From the NCBI GenBank assembly GCA_905182995.1, contig CAJJDP010000102.1:190183-254182 (forward strand): 64,000 nt of DNA, read 5' to 3'. The DNA is from Paramecium octaurelia. Lineage: Eukaryota; Ciliophora; Oligohymenophorea; Peniculida; Parameciidae. The position numbers and the translations under genes are program-made. The notes under the pieces are model-generated. The model did no database searches. It had not been told where the DNA came from and saw only the letters and a program-made list of their open reading frames with translations. Positions 52,086-63,037 of this stretch are shown piece by piece; the first letter of the stretch is position 1; each line of letters begins with the position of its first letter.

Positions 52086-52319
52086 AATATCTAATAATTT
52101 TATTTTAAATAATATGTATCATGATATAGGAGATTTGCATTTACTACTTTTATCTGATCTTCGTTTTTTGTCTTTGCACATAAGCAATATTAAGATTTTA
52201 AAGGAATACTGATTAAATATTTATGCTAAGTCCACTAAACAGGGTATTTTTAAAAATATTTTTATCTAATATTTACAATTTGGAACTTAAAAAAGACACA
52301 AATAAATTATGATTCAGCC
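52086..52319. other. Intergenic
   Basis: AT-rich, no gene seen. Confidence 0.4.
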
Positions 52320-52660
52320 ACTTTCAATACAATATGCCACAGAAAGCATTTACTCAAGGATATCACTTACTTTTTGTATATCATAGATGACAACTAAGTT
52401 GGGACTAAGTCAAATCAATCTTATGAGTATTTGTGTCTTCCTAATTATTTAGTAAATATTAACTGGAGTTGCATGAATGCATTAATTTGACATAATGCAT
52501 CGAGATTTAAAACCTGAATATATCATGTTTAAAGAAGCCAATCAAATAGCAGGATTATGAATTGTAAACATTAAAAAGGAAGTTTACTTATAAAAACTAT
52601 ACCCAACATCAAGCAACTTATGAAATAGAGGATGAGTAAAAAATTTAATGATTAATTCTA
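52320..52660 (+). pseudogene. Protein-kinase relic (CAMK-like)
   Basis: A single frame reads ILTGVA, a TGA, MHQFD, then [20 protein letters not shown] before another TGA. This is the catalytic-loop region of a calcium-dependent-kinase-like gene (HRDLKPE-x-I-M-F). The stretch before it (VGTKSNQSYEYL) and after it (KKEVYLQKLYPTSS) also shows traces but no intact domain. TGA interrupts the frame several times, so it is a remnant of a host gene. Sits between IFT57 and MOK. Confidence 0.65.
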
Positions 52661-52847
52661 TATTTGTGTTCATAGAAATTAAATAACATCGTGTTAGTAG
52701 ATTCTAATTAGTTAATTGAATTAGCTTGTTATTGAGTATCAAATTTATTTTATATATAATGATCAGTCAACTAAAAAAAACTTGAAAAAAATCATTAATT
52801 CATTGCTTTCTTTCCAAAAACTATATATTCACCTTAAAATCCATGAG
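52661..52847. other. Intergenic
   Basis: AT-rich spacer 3' of the MOK gene; nothing coding seen. Confidence 0.4.
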
Positions 52848-54369
52848 TCACTTTTTTACCTACTTAAATAACAACAAAATCTAACCTTTGGCATTAAACT
52901 AATATGGCTAATTTTATGATGACCCATATTATTATTTGCCATATATTTTTTTAGGATCATATTTTTTGGATTTGGGGATCTGCGGCAACATTATCTATTT
53001 AATAGAAGACTATTTGTCGAGATCATCATCACTGTCATGATGTTAAGTATTTTTATAAATACTCTCAACTTTCAAATCGAATTGCAAGGAAGGTAACTGC
53101 AGACAATAAAGATATTAATTACTCCTGATTTCTTTTAAGATTTTGCATAGTAGTTTTAAGTTTTCTTGAATTACGCCCAGGGTTACTATTTGCTTTCGTC
53201 TATTCTTTGACTTCCTTCCAAAGAGTTGTCATTTCTAAATAATGAAAATGGTAATAATACAATTCTCTTTGATTGGATATTCTGATAGTATGCTAGCCAC
53301 ACATTTAAGGATCAGCCTCAAATAATTCTCTAAAGTATTCATGTTTTAACGCTTATTAAGCATTGATTCTCTCTTCTGGGTCATAGATCAACAGTAGTTT
53401 AATTAAATCGATGCATTCCTTGCTTTAACCTTGCAGTAGCCTATCGATACCACTGCCATGTTTAGGTGGGAAATTGATTTCCATATGAGTCGCTTGTCTA
53501 GAATAGGAAAAAGGTTTAACTTTCTAAATCTGTCGAAAACCTTCTGATTGGGTGTTCCCAGTATGTTGTGTATTTTGTTGATTTGATCTAGTTCATTGGT
53601 TCCTGGGAAGAGTGGAAATAAGGCTATGATTTCAAACATGACACACCCTACTCCCCAGAGATCCATTTTATGATCATAATAGCCATCTGTCAATAAGCAT
53701 TCGGGCGCTCTGTACCACCTAGTAGAGATATATCTAGAATGAGACATATAAATGATCGTAATACTCAGTATAAGGATGTTTGGAGTAGATTCCTTTGCAT
53801 GATCCTAAATCGGCAAGTTTGAGATGATCTGCGTTTAATAGAATGTTTTCACTAATGATTTGAATATTGATTACGGTTTAATGTCTCTGTGAAAGATGCC
53901 ATTTTTGTGCATATGTCCAATAGATTTTAGCAGTTAGTACATAAATGATTTAACTTTTTAAGGATTCAAAGGTTGTTTTCTCCCTATTTGAAATGTTGAT
54001 AATAATACCTTTAATATGCTCATACAAATTCTGTTCCATCAACTCAAACACCAAAGCCAATCGTCCTGAGGGTTCGTCACTAAATTAAATTTATATGATT
54101 TTCATACTAAAGAACTTCAATCAACTTAATAATGTGATCGTGTGGACTCAGCTTTCTTAGTGCCTATATCTCTCTCAAATGATTAACCTACACTTAATCA
54201 GTATGGCTTACTTGTTCAATGGATGTGAATTTATTTTTCATGCATTTAATTGCAACATAATCTCCAGTTTTGAACGATTGAGATTTGATGACCTCTGAAA
54301 ATGTACCTTCTCCCTTTTTGCCAACCAACTTGTACTCTATTCAAAATATTGCTAAAGATTACAATTCAT
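52848..54369 (-). CDS. MOK: MOK-type (RCK family) Ser/Thr kinase
   Basis: Kinase of the MAK/ICK/MOK branch; members tune cilium length and transport. Gly-rich loop VGKKGEGTFSEVIKSQSF, VAIKCMKNKF, VNHLREIQALRKLSPHDHII, catalytic GIFHRDIKPENILLN, DLGSCKG (Mg loop), TEY activation motif in HPYTEYISTRWYRAPE, then LTDGYYDHKMDLWGVGCVMF and IYDPEERINAQQALKHEYF. 439 aa. Eight introns (26, 24, 28, 25, 23, 31, 23 and 22 nt) are required and close exactly; the start MNQYKLVGKKG uses the 26-nt first intron. C-terminal 100 residues are Gln/Ser-rich. Divergent from the next gene by 47 bp. Confidence 0.93.
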
Positions 54370-54416
54370 TTCTCCTTTGCTTATATATAATTAATATTCA
54401 AATCATAATAGATCAA

Positions 54417-54905
54417 ATGGGAATTAGCATCTGTCCCAAACAACGTACTCTTTCAATTCACGAGGTCCGAGTCTTTATCAAACGTCCTCCCTGTACCATA
54501 AAACTAGAGAAAGTCTCCAAAATTATGGTAGTTGACGACGTTATAGAGAGAGAAGACTCTCCTTTGCTAGCTCAAGTCTAGAAGACCGAAGTGGATGAAC
54601 CTAAGATGTAATATACAGCACAATAATCAGAAGAAATGGATAATAATGCTCAACATCCTTGGCTTAAAAAGACCTTTGCATAACCACAATGCAATGAAAG
54701 CGTAATGAAAAATGATATATCATTCGAACCAAATAGTTCCAGTTTTGATTTACTCAAACCTAAATCCATTCTCAAACTTCACAAAAATGGAAATCATAGT
54801 TAGGAACACATATCAAATGATCAATAATCTATAGGTTCAATTAAATCAAATAAGAAAGTCAGTTTTGATAAGCAGGTTTAATTCAGTAACTTTAGAAAGA
54901 ATTGA
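54417..54905 (+). CDS. Small RVxF-bearing protein, 162 aa
   Basis: Intronless; starts MGISICPKQRTLSIHEVRVF. Mostly polar, with a Pro/Ser stretch and a clear KKVSFDKQVQF near the C-terminus, which fits the PP1-docking motif K-V-x-F. It could be a PP1 regulator (inference). Gene divergent from MOK. No family recognised. Confidence 0.7.
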
Positions 54906-55109
54906 AGCACTGATTTATTTTGATTAGATATTGACTATATTTATTTTCTTTTTCTGCAACACTATTTTTTAATATTAAATTAGCTACTAAATTCCTAAAT
55001 ATCTTCTTTTTAACTGATTGCACCAGACTTCAAGAATCCTCAAAAGATTACTCGTATTAATAAGATATACCTACGCATTATTAATTCTAGAAAATTATCT
55101 ATCCATACT
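54906..55109. other. Intergenic
   Basis: AT-rich, no gene recognised. Confidence 0.4.
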
Positions 55110-55361
55110 ATGAAGTTATTCTATATTCACTTATAGATATATCTATTTGTAGCAATCCAATAAACTAAATTGTTAGTAAGCATGTTTCAAGTGATTTAGC
55201 TTGGATATATTCAAAAATGGAAGGAATAAACTACCCCATTATCTGTCAAAGTAGATCAAAGATTAACCATTAATTATCGAAATCATATGCATTATTAAAG
55301 TACTATAGAATACAAGAACAATATAGTAAATGAAGTCAATAAGCCATAATATATGGAATGA
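55110..55361 (+). CDS. Hypothetical ORF, 83 aa
   Basis: Starts MKLFYIHLQIYLFVAIQQTK, which could be a signal sequence, then a short polar region (VKVDQRLTINYRNHMHYQST). Weak: it has no intron or homology support. Confidence 0.3.
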
Positions 55362-55425
55362 ATAGGTAATCAACCTAGCATTTCTTATTAGAATAATGAC
55401 AGTATAGTATATATTTTAATTAAAT

Positions 55426-56307
55426 ATGATAAATTTAAAAAAAAACTCAGATTCAGATATTGAATCCCTCATAGAATCTATGTTGAGATTAATGGAATAC
55501 ATGAATGCAAATCCAAGTTTTAAGAGGAAGATGTTTGAATCCTTTAATCATGAAGATTTGAGTAAAATTTAGAAAAATTTGAATGATAAAAAGAATATCA
55601 CTCTGAGAAAGATTTCTTGTTTATTTTTATGTTGCATATTGTAGAATGATGAGAATTGTGAAAGCTTTTTAAAATTGTCTGACTTGATTCCAATCAACTC
55701 TAAAATAAGTATAAATGGTATTCCAGAAAAGATTTCAAAATATGTTTCTCATGATACAATATTCAAATTACAAAGTGCTTCGTTTTAAGAAAACTCATTA
55801 TGTTGGTATTACACCTATCAAATGGCTAAGGAATAGTTGCCATATTTGTAATTCTTTTCTTTGAATTATTCCGATATCAGAAAATCAATAACTGAATTTG
55901 TTGATCCTCTAGATTCAATCATTGGAATAGTGTATGAAAAACAGAGAATATCTAAGCCTCTAACTCCCAATAGCGAGATTTCAACAAGAGATAAAAGAAA
56001 TCACTTGTAAAAGTTGAGTGTGTCCCCTATTCCTAAATAATAGTAGATTGGAAATACGACTAATAATGCTAATGTGTCTTAAGAAAAATATTAGAAACGG
56101 TATGTAATTTCAAAAGCCTAGCAATTTAATTAAACACAAAAGTTGTAAGATCATTCTGCTGAGAGAAAGAGTGTGAATTATGATGTTTTGAGGAATAAAA
56201 TATTGGAATAACAGAATACGAGAAATGCAATGGCTAATTCAAAACCCAATAAGGAGATTTAATCTACAAGTATGGAGTTGAAATTAAGATTACTAAAAAA
56301 TTAATGA
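55426..56307 (+). CDS. Unknown protein, 293 aa
   Basis: Intronless. N-terminal half globular and rich in Leu/Ser/Lys (ESLIESMLRLMEYMNANPSF, KISCLFLCCILQNDENCESF), C-terminal half Ser/Asn/Gln-rich and disordered. No motif recognised. It ends AAT TAA TGA, and the neighbouring gene converges 49 bp on. Confidence 0.7.
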
Positions 56308-56356
56308 TATTTGATGGATTTTATTTATATACTTACTTCCTATAATTTTTTTGAAA

Positions 56357-57105
56357 TCATTAATCACTCTATAATTCTCGAACCAAGTCCTTCAAGGGTT
56401 TCTATTTACCATCTTCAATAGGTTTGTTTTGCTAATCGGAGGCATCACTTTGTTTGTCCTCCTCTTGGAATTGGGACTGGTTCTTAAATGGATAATTACT
56501 TTAGGATTAAAGTTGGTATTCATGACTTTTTTGGCAACTGAGGTGGGATCCTAATTTTCGACAAGGGAGGAACCGAACTTCTTGATGTATATGTTATAAG
56601 CAATTTGTATGTGAATCTGATTGCGTTGGAAGTGGAGATGTTGCTTGTTTTTCTCATAGAAAACAGGAGCATGTTTTGGTTGATTGAAATTGGGTATTAA
56701 TTGACTAACAATTTATTGACTGAAACAAGAGTTAAAGTATTGTTGAGCTTGTAATAATCCAGGTCTAATATTGATATCTCTTTTTGTAGTTGGAAGTTCC
56801 TTTGTTGGCTACTTATTTGCAATTGCATTTCTCTATTTAGTCTATTTTGGTTATTTTCTCATGTGAGGTTTGGTGATTTTCTTAACTAATAAACAGATAG
56901 TGAGGATTAAATACTTTTATTCAATTCAGAGATCAGATTATAAAAGTTTTTGACAACCTCTCTAAAATCATTGTCATCATAAATTTTTCGTCGATTCCTT
57001 ATTGACTGAAAGTATATCTATAAGACATAGTACATATGCAGATTTATATAGTTAGTGATTATTGTTGTTTGAACTTTCTTATTATTGGTCACTTTCAAGT
57101 AACAT
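56357..57105 (-). CDS. Unknown basic protein, 224 aa
   Basis: Starts MLLESDQQQESSNNNNHQ. Middle part carries a PFAY-like block (INIRPGLLQAQQYFNSCFSQ, APVFYEKNKQHLHFQRNQ). The C-terminus is acidic (QFQEEDKQSDASDQQNKP). Introns of 28 nt (GTACTA...TTTCAG), 29 nt (GTATTT...TTATTAG) and a 17-nt one (GTAATTATCCATTTAAG at 56483-56499) close the model. No family recognised. An alternative start inside the first intron (MYYVLQIYFQ at 57035) is less likely. Confidence 0.6.
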
Positions 57106-57193
57106 TAATCTGAAATATGTATTAAATTAAAGGACTTTCACATTTAAAATATGTTTTAACAAAAATTACAGAAACAAATACGGCTCAAATATC

Positions 57194-58013
57194 TCAAAAG
57201 TGCAATTATTTTACTGCTTCCTCGACACTCCCACATTACATAGGTTTGCTCTATTTGGAATTGCCTTGAATGATGGGTCTCTCGTTTTCAACAGGCTGAT
57301 TGTATTAACACAAGCATCAATCCTACTAACTCTTGTCCATCATTGTAAAATAAAACAATCATAATTCCATTCTAGAATTATGTCTGTCTTATTGTTAAAA
57401 TCAGCATTTGTTAGAAACAACATGTGCAAATATCACCTATAACGACATTCTTCAAATTTCTATTCAAAATTCAAAGTTGTTTGATTAAATCATTATAATC
57501 AACAGATATGAAATTATCTCAGAAGATTCGATATATAGATTTTGTGCTAGTCTGGAGGATCAATAATCCCTAATTATTAATTCAATTATTATTTGGCTAA
57601 CATAAGTATCCAAGGAAATTTTAGAGGCATGATATCATGAACGTCAAAGACTTTCCAGGCTTAATTAAGTCTTTAAATGTTGCAGATTTCCACATAATAC
57701 AAGAAAAATCAGTATACTTATTACATTTAGAAATTAATTATGATTTGCTTATTTAATCAATATCCATGAATGGGTTATTTTGTTTCTTTATTATTATGAA
57801 TTGCATTAGAGTAGATTTTCTAAGTATTTTTCATATTACTAACGGGATTAATTAATATATTGTCTTAAATTACCACTAATTATCTATCAAACACATAAAA
57901 TTTATACATCTTTACACTCTATTCATTTTTATTTTTAATACTTTTCTTCAGTAAAAACAATGATTCTATTAATTTTTTCTGTTATTCAACAACTGTTGTG
58001 CATCTTCAAGCAT
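57194..58013 (-). CDS. Hypothetical gene, exon structure unresolved
   Basis: Several coding-like blocks lie in order: a start MLEDAQQLLNNRKN (58011-58013), WKVFDVHDIMPLKFPWIL, then RNLKNVVIGDIC with FYNDGQELPVENERPIIQ, and a C-terminus GSVEEAVKQLHF at TGA 57194-57196. A 31-nt intron (GTAGGA...ACAATCAG) is well supported before PVENERP; the other joins are not. It could be a real multi-exon gene or one in decay. No family recognised. Confidence 0.35.
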
Positions 58014-58333
58014 CTATTGGTTTATGTATTCTAAGATATCAAATTATTTTGATTTCCATAATTTAATTTACTAGTAGGGGGTAATTTAATATAAAATTGC
58101 AATTAATTATTATTAATATATATTCAGTTATAGAGGTTTTTGAAAATAGTTGAGTATATGAATAAACAGTAGATGAACTAGGATAGAGTTGATTTTATGA
58201 ATAAAAACTCCTCTTCATATTATTTTTTTATTTCAGCTATTATTATTATCCTCCCTATATCTGAAAACTCATGATCAGGTAGTAAATTTAAAAAAAATGA
58301 AAAAATTCTTAAATGAATAAGGAATAGCTAAAA
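58014..58333. other. Intergenic
   Basis: About 320 bp, AT-rich. Contains a G-run (agtaggggg near 58071) but no gene. Confidence 0.4.
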
Positions 58334-58960
58334 TCAATTTTCTTAAGAAATCACACATGGTATTGCCCGTACAAGGTTTCTAGCTTTTCTTTTGCCTTTT
58401 TATAGAGGATTAAACTTTTAGTGATGCGATCTGCATTAAGTGGCTGTTCTTGTTAATATACATTGGCTCATCAATTTAAAGATTTTCTTTGATTTCTTAT
58501 CATATTTAGATCGTAGGATAGCTTCATGGTCATTGACAAATTACAGATATAATTAATGTTCATGTTTACTCCAATGACCTATCAAATTATCATTATTTGT
58601 TGATACCATTCACTCTTGATGAACTATCCTCATCATCTGAACGAGTATGTGTTTTGTTAAGTATTTCTAAGTTTTTTCTTGCAACTGGTTAATTTTTAAT
58701 TACCTAGTATGGCTTCTGTATTTTTCTATCAGTATTTTAATCCCCACAAATTTTAGTATTTTCTTCTTTATACTCTACTTTTGGAGCACAATCCACCAAA
58801 GAATTCACTAATTGACTATTGATAAATTGTACTGTATTAAAATATTTATTGATTATAAAGGTTATTGATTAGAAAGAAAGTTTACAAAAAGTAATCTCCA
58901 CTGATGATATTTGATTGTTCTTGAAAATTCATTATGGACTCTATAAAATAATTTATTTAA
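58334..58960 (-). CDS. SANT/Myb-like protein (5' exon unresolved)
   Basis: Likely nuclear DNA-binding protein. The C-terminal domain begins after a 28-nt intron: GHWSKHEHQLYLQFVNDHEA, then KIFKLMSQCILTRTATQCRS and HHQKFNPLQK. The initial Trp, central helix and TRTATQCRSHHQKF block match the variant SHAQKYF-type Myb repeat (here SHHQKF). Upstream is a basic linker (RKIQKPYQVIKNQPVARKN). An open frame runs back to about 58930 without an ATG, so the first exon is not placed; ATG AAT TTT CAA near 58930 is a candidate. Confidence 0.6.
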
Positions 58961-59266
58961 TGAGATATTTTAATCACAAATAGACTTTATGTGATCCAAA
59001 ATATATTAAGAAATGTTGTATTATTAAATATAAAATATCTTTGAATATCCACTCCAACTTTCATATTTATACATTAATATAATGATTTATACTGAAATCA
59101 ATCTATAAAACTTTGAGTTTCCAATTTTACTTCTGTCCCTCCTCCTTCATAATCTTCGTCACTACAAAACAATAATTAATCAATACATGTAATAATTTAA
59201 TAATAAATCTAGCAAAAATAAATAATGCGTATTATAATGATCTAATAAATATTCTGAAATTTTTCT
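58961..59266. other. Divergent intergenic region
   Basis: About 300 bp between divergent genes; AT-rich, nothing recognisable. Confidence 0.4.
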
Positions 59267-60112
59267 ATGGCAAAATCTATTTTTTATTCAAATCAATTGG
59301 ATTCTAAAAAAGTCTCTTTAGTTTCTCATGATCTTCAAAATTCAATCGAGATCATAGTAATTACTAAATAGGGTTAATAATATACTCTAGAATCAAATTA
59401 TTACATCTTATTGAATCTCAAGTGGAATATATATTTTTATTTTGGTTGCAGTTTCAGAAGTAATTTGTTTACTGATTTTTCAAATATTTATTAAATAGAA
59501 GCATTTGTTATTAAATCTGAGGATGGTGCAAGCTTAGATTATTTAGGTTGTTAAATTTTACTAATTCTGATTTAATCAGTTGAATTTAACTTGGCTCCTA
59601 CAAATAAATATAGAGAGAAGTTGTTATTAATAAATAGTAAGTTTAAATGGAATTTTATTTAAAATAATAAGAGTTATTTATTAATTATGTTTAATCAAAT
59701 ATCAAATTATTTATCTTAATAACATACTACATTCAAATCCTGTTGCTATTTAACACAACTACAACCTATTAAGTTACTTATTCTAAAAATCTTTTTTATT
59801 ATGTTTACATAATTACAATATTTATAAAATCCAACCTTGAATTAGGAATGGATGAAGGAATTATTGATATATATTTTACATAGATATTATATTTTATAGT
59901 GTAAATCCATATGGATTGAATTATTGAATTTTTCAATTAATTGGAATCATAATTTCAATAGATTAATAATATTTTCTTTATTATAAGATAGAATTGGATT
60001 TATGAATGATAAAACTCGATGGAAAGAAATTGTTGATACGATAATTGATGGAGTAAATTTATATTAAATCATAAATCCTTTAAAGAAAATATTTACTGTA
60101 TAGAAAATATGA
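59267..60112 (+). CDS. Unknown protein, 281 aa or more
   Basis: Starts MAKSIFYSNQLDSKK. Hydrophobic and aromatic-rich (YILLNLKWNIYFYFGCSF, LILKIFFIMFTQLQYL), perhaps with membrane-associated helices. First TGA at 60110-60112; coding-like sequence goes on to a neat end (EERINEIDYQ-type, NIIEFERINEIDYQ) at about 60309, so one or two 3' introns are probably missed (GTATAGAAAATATGATAG is a possible 18-nt one). No family recognised. Confidence 0.5.
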
Positions 60113-60314
60113 TAGCAATTGAATATAGATAGATAATTGATAATTCCAACTTGATATATATTAAATAAATTAGAATTAATTATGTTAGTAAGATCGTAGA
60201 TGTGAATAACAATTATTTACTATCTTAAATAATAAGAAAATCAATATTCTGAAGAACTGAAATTAAATATAATCGAATTTGAAAGGATTAATGAGATAGA
60301 TTATTAATGAATGA
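60113..60314 (+). other. Probable 3' exon(s) of preceding gene
   Basis: Contains YSEELKLNIIEFERINEIDYQ-type coding sequence (shown here in part by NIIEFERINEIDYQ) to a TGA near 60308, which may be the true end of the previous gene. Joining introns not resolved. Confidence 0.3.
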
Positions 60315-61140
60315 TCAATATCTTAGAAGTTCCGACTTGATGAATTAATTCCATTCCTTTTACTTAGATACATTTTAACTATGATTGGTTTCTTCGTCAT
60401 ACTGTTTTTCCATCTAAAGATAGAATTAAAACGTGTCTTAAAACAGTTTAGTGCATTCCATCCTGTAATTCTTAGTATACTTGAATTTATCAGCTCTATT
60501 ATTAGGCAATTATTATACTTTTGTTTGAATTCCAAGGCACAAAGACATCCAATCAAATAATGGCCAGTTTCATGTTCCAACAATCTGTCCCATTTATTTT
60601 TAACCCAAGACTTATTATTGAGACAACACCAACTCTGGATGACTAATCTATATTTGATATTTTATGATTTTTTCATTTTTCTCATATTAATGTCAAACGT
60701 GTATCCAACCGTCCAAAAGCAATGTGCTTTCCAAGGTGATAAAATATTTGGAGGTGCTGAAAAGTAACTCCAATCAACTTTTAGAATCTTGACTCCATTA
60801 ATAGTGACTGGGAGAATTGAATTGAAGTCCTCATAAGCAAAGTAATTCAAGGGATCTTAGAATGTATTTTGGGAAACAGGAGACACTATTAATCAAAATG
60901 GCGATATACTATCAATTTAATCATCCTCTAATTTCGAACAGCTTTATGGAGGACTAGATGTATTCGAATTACTGCAACAAGTTGAATTATTTGAGATGTT
61001 TGGTAAATGATGGATTCTGTTTCTTAAATAAAGTGTTACTTGATTTATGATGAGGCTCTTTTAGGAAGACTGAAATTTAATGATTTACTAGCTTGAGAAT
61101 GTTTTCTATTCTCTCTTGATCTGACTGGGCTCATCATCAT
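60315..61140 (-). CDS. DUF922-like zinc metalloprotease, 253 aa
   Basis: Zn-dependent peptidase-like protein. N-terminal 70 residues Ser/Asn-rich. Core: FNSILPVTINGVKILKVDWS, WSYFSAPPNI, then KWDRLLEHETGHYLIGCL with the HExxH metal site (HETGH), and C-terminal MEKQYDEETNHSQNVSKQ, the third-ligand-like YD-x-E-T-N/D-H motif of the DUF922 family. This order (W-S-x-F, HExGH, YD-x-ETNH) is what the family shows. Three introns: 17 nt (61023-61039), 24 nt (GTATAT...TTAATAG) and 23 nt (GTATAA...AATAG). No signal peptide is obvious, so secretion is doubtful. The family is mainly bacterial. Confidence 0.75.
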
Positions 61141-61313
61141 TAAAAACCACTAAAAAAATTTGTTTAATAAATTTTTAAATTCAACTACATTTCTTCATGA
61201 AATTGACGAATATAAAATAGGAAAAATGTAAATCAAATAATTCTTATTATTAGTCAAATAATATTACTCTCTGATCGTATTATTAATACATATTAAACAT
61301 AAATTTTATTATT
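61141..61313. other. Divergent intergenic region
   Basis: 173 bp between the zinc protease start and the DEAD-box gene start; AT-rich. Confidence 0.4.
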
Positions 61314-62952
61314 ATGATAATTACTTAAGATTGTTAAGACGACTCGATTATTATAAAGAAAATACAGAAAATATAAATAGTGAATGAAACACACAATGTT
61401 GAAATACAATAAAGAGATTAATAATAATAATTTGTATAAGAATAAAAAGAAGTATTTAAATAAGAAGAGGGATAAATATAAAATGAATTATAAGCATCAA
61501 ATGGATTATAACAATAAGAAGATAAATTAAAAGCAGTAGCTGAATAACCAAAAGAATATTCTCAATAAGAAGAAAATTTGAGAACTTTAAATTTGTAGCA
61601 ATTAGAAAAGTAACCTAAATATATGAATATTGCTAATTTTTCTGATAAGTGTTTTCATGATATAAGTCTATGTGAAACCACTTTAAAAGCATTAGAAAAA
61701 ATGAACGTAACAAAAATGACGAATATTCAAGCAAGAATAATACCACATTTATTGAAAGGTAGAGATGTCTTAGGAGTTGCAAATGCTGGCTCAGGGAAGA
61801 CTTTGGGTTACTTGATTTCAGCATTAGAACTACTCTATAAAAACAAATTTTATTAAAAGAATGGAACTGGTATCATCATTGTCACTCCTACTGGAAAATT
61901 AGCTTAATAAATATTTGATTTTGTTAAAGATCTTCTGTTCTATCACGAAAACACTCGAGTATTAATTACTGGAAGTACTGATATAAAGGAAGAAGCTATT
62001 AAATTAAAAGAAGGAGTAAAGATATTAATTGCCGCTCCTGATAGACTAAAATATCATTTATAGAATACTAAAGAATTCATTTATCACAATTTATTATGTT
62101 TGATTATAGATGAAGCAGATCAACTATTAAAACATGGTTATGAAGTAGAAATCTATGAAATTCTAAAACTTTTACCACGTGAAAGATAAACTTTATTGTT
62201 TTCAACAACAAGAAACAAAAGCATTGATGATTTAGCTAGAATATCACTAAATTAACCTGCATATATTGGAAATGATGATGACATGAATTAAGGAGCCACA
62301 AATAGTGATTTAAAATAAGGTTATTTAATAGTAGAACCAGATAGGAAGTTTTTACTGTTATATTCATTTTTGTAACTAAATTTAGAGAAAAAGATAATGG
62401 TTTTCATGTAATCGAGCAATTCAGTCAAATTTCATGCTGAATTGCTTTATTTAGTTGATATGCCTGTTTTTGACATTCATGGAAAGTAAAAGCAAAGTAT
62501 CCGAACTAATACTTATTATAATTTCTGTGATGCCGAAAAAGGAGTTCTTCTATGTACTGATGTTGCTGTCAGAGGTTTGGATATTCCAGATGTTAATTGA
62601 ATTATGTATTATGATCCTCCTAATGACACTAAGGAATATATTTATAGAATTGAAAGAACTAATAAAGGACTCAAATCTTAAACAAAATCTTTGATTTTCT
62701 TATTACCAGAACAAAAAGCGTATCTGGCTCTGGAAAAGTTAGTTGAAAAGAGTTACTTATTAAATAAAGATGGCTTTGAAGTTTATCGATAATAATTACT
62801 TGTATAAAGATATTCTCTATTTTTAGTCGTAGTAATCCCAAAGTCAAAAGGATGTTTAAGAAGCCAATAAGCAAGATCTTACTCATATGAATTTAAATGT
62901 TGTTCCAGAGTTTCTTTAAGTAATTGAACCATATATCAAATATAGATATTGA
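61314..62952 (+). pseudogene. Diverged DDX18/Has1-like DEAD-box helicase with internal TGA
   Basis: N-terminal 100 residues Gln/Glu-rich, then a DEAD-box core like DDX18: FSDKCFHDISLCETTLKALE, MTNIQARIIPHLLKGRDVLG, motif I ANAGSGKT, motif Ia TPTGKLA (canonical PTRELA), DEAD intact (IIDEADQLLKHG), STT for [11 protein letters not shown], and YRIERTNKG in place of HRxGRTxR. An in-frame TGA at 62598-62600 falls exactly where DDX18 proteins have Trp after DIP-x-V-D. A 25-nt intron (62802-62826) then gives a family-like C-terminus. Together the nonsense codon and eroded motifs suggest a decaying duplicate; otherwise the frame is open over 538 codons. Confidence 0.75.
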
Positions 62953-63037
62953 GATTGCTTGTTCAACAATAAGAAAATAAAAAGTTCAATCTTTCATGAA
63001 ATAGAAGAACTCTGGATAATGAGATACAAAATAGTAC
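62953..63037. other. Convergent intergenic
   Basis: 85 bp spacer between converging ends; nothing seen. Confidence 0.4.

Noticed and set aside
60315-61140. DUF922-like gene as bacterial contamination
   Set aside because: It has three tiny introns, TAA/TAG Gln codons and local base composition.
62598-62600. TGA as selenocysteine
   Set aside because: The aligned family residue is Trp, not Cys, and I see no selenoprotein context.
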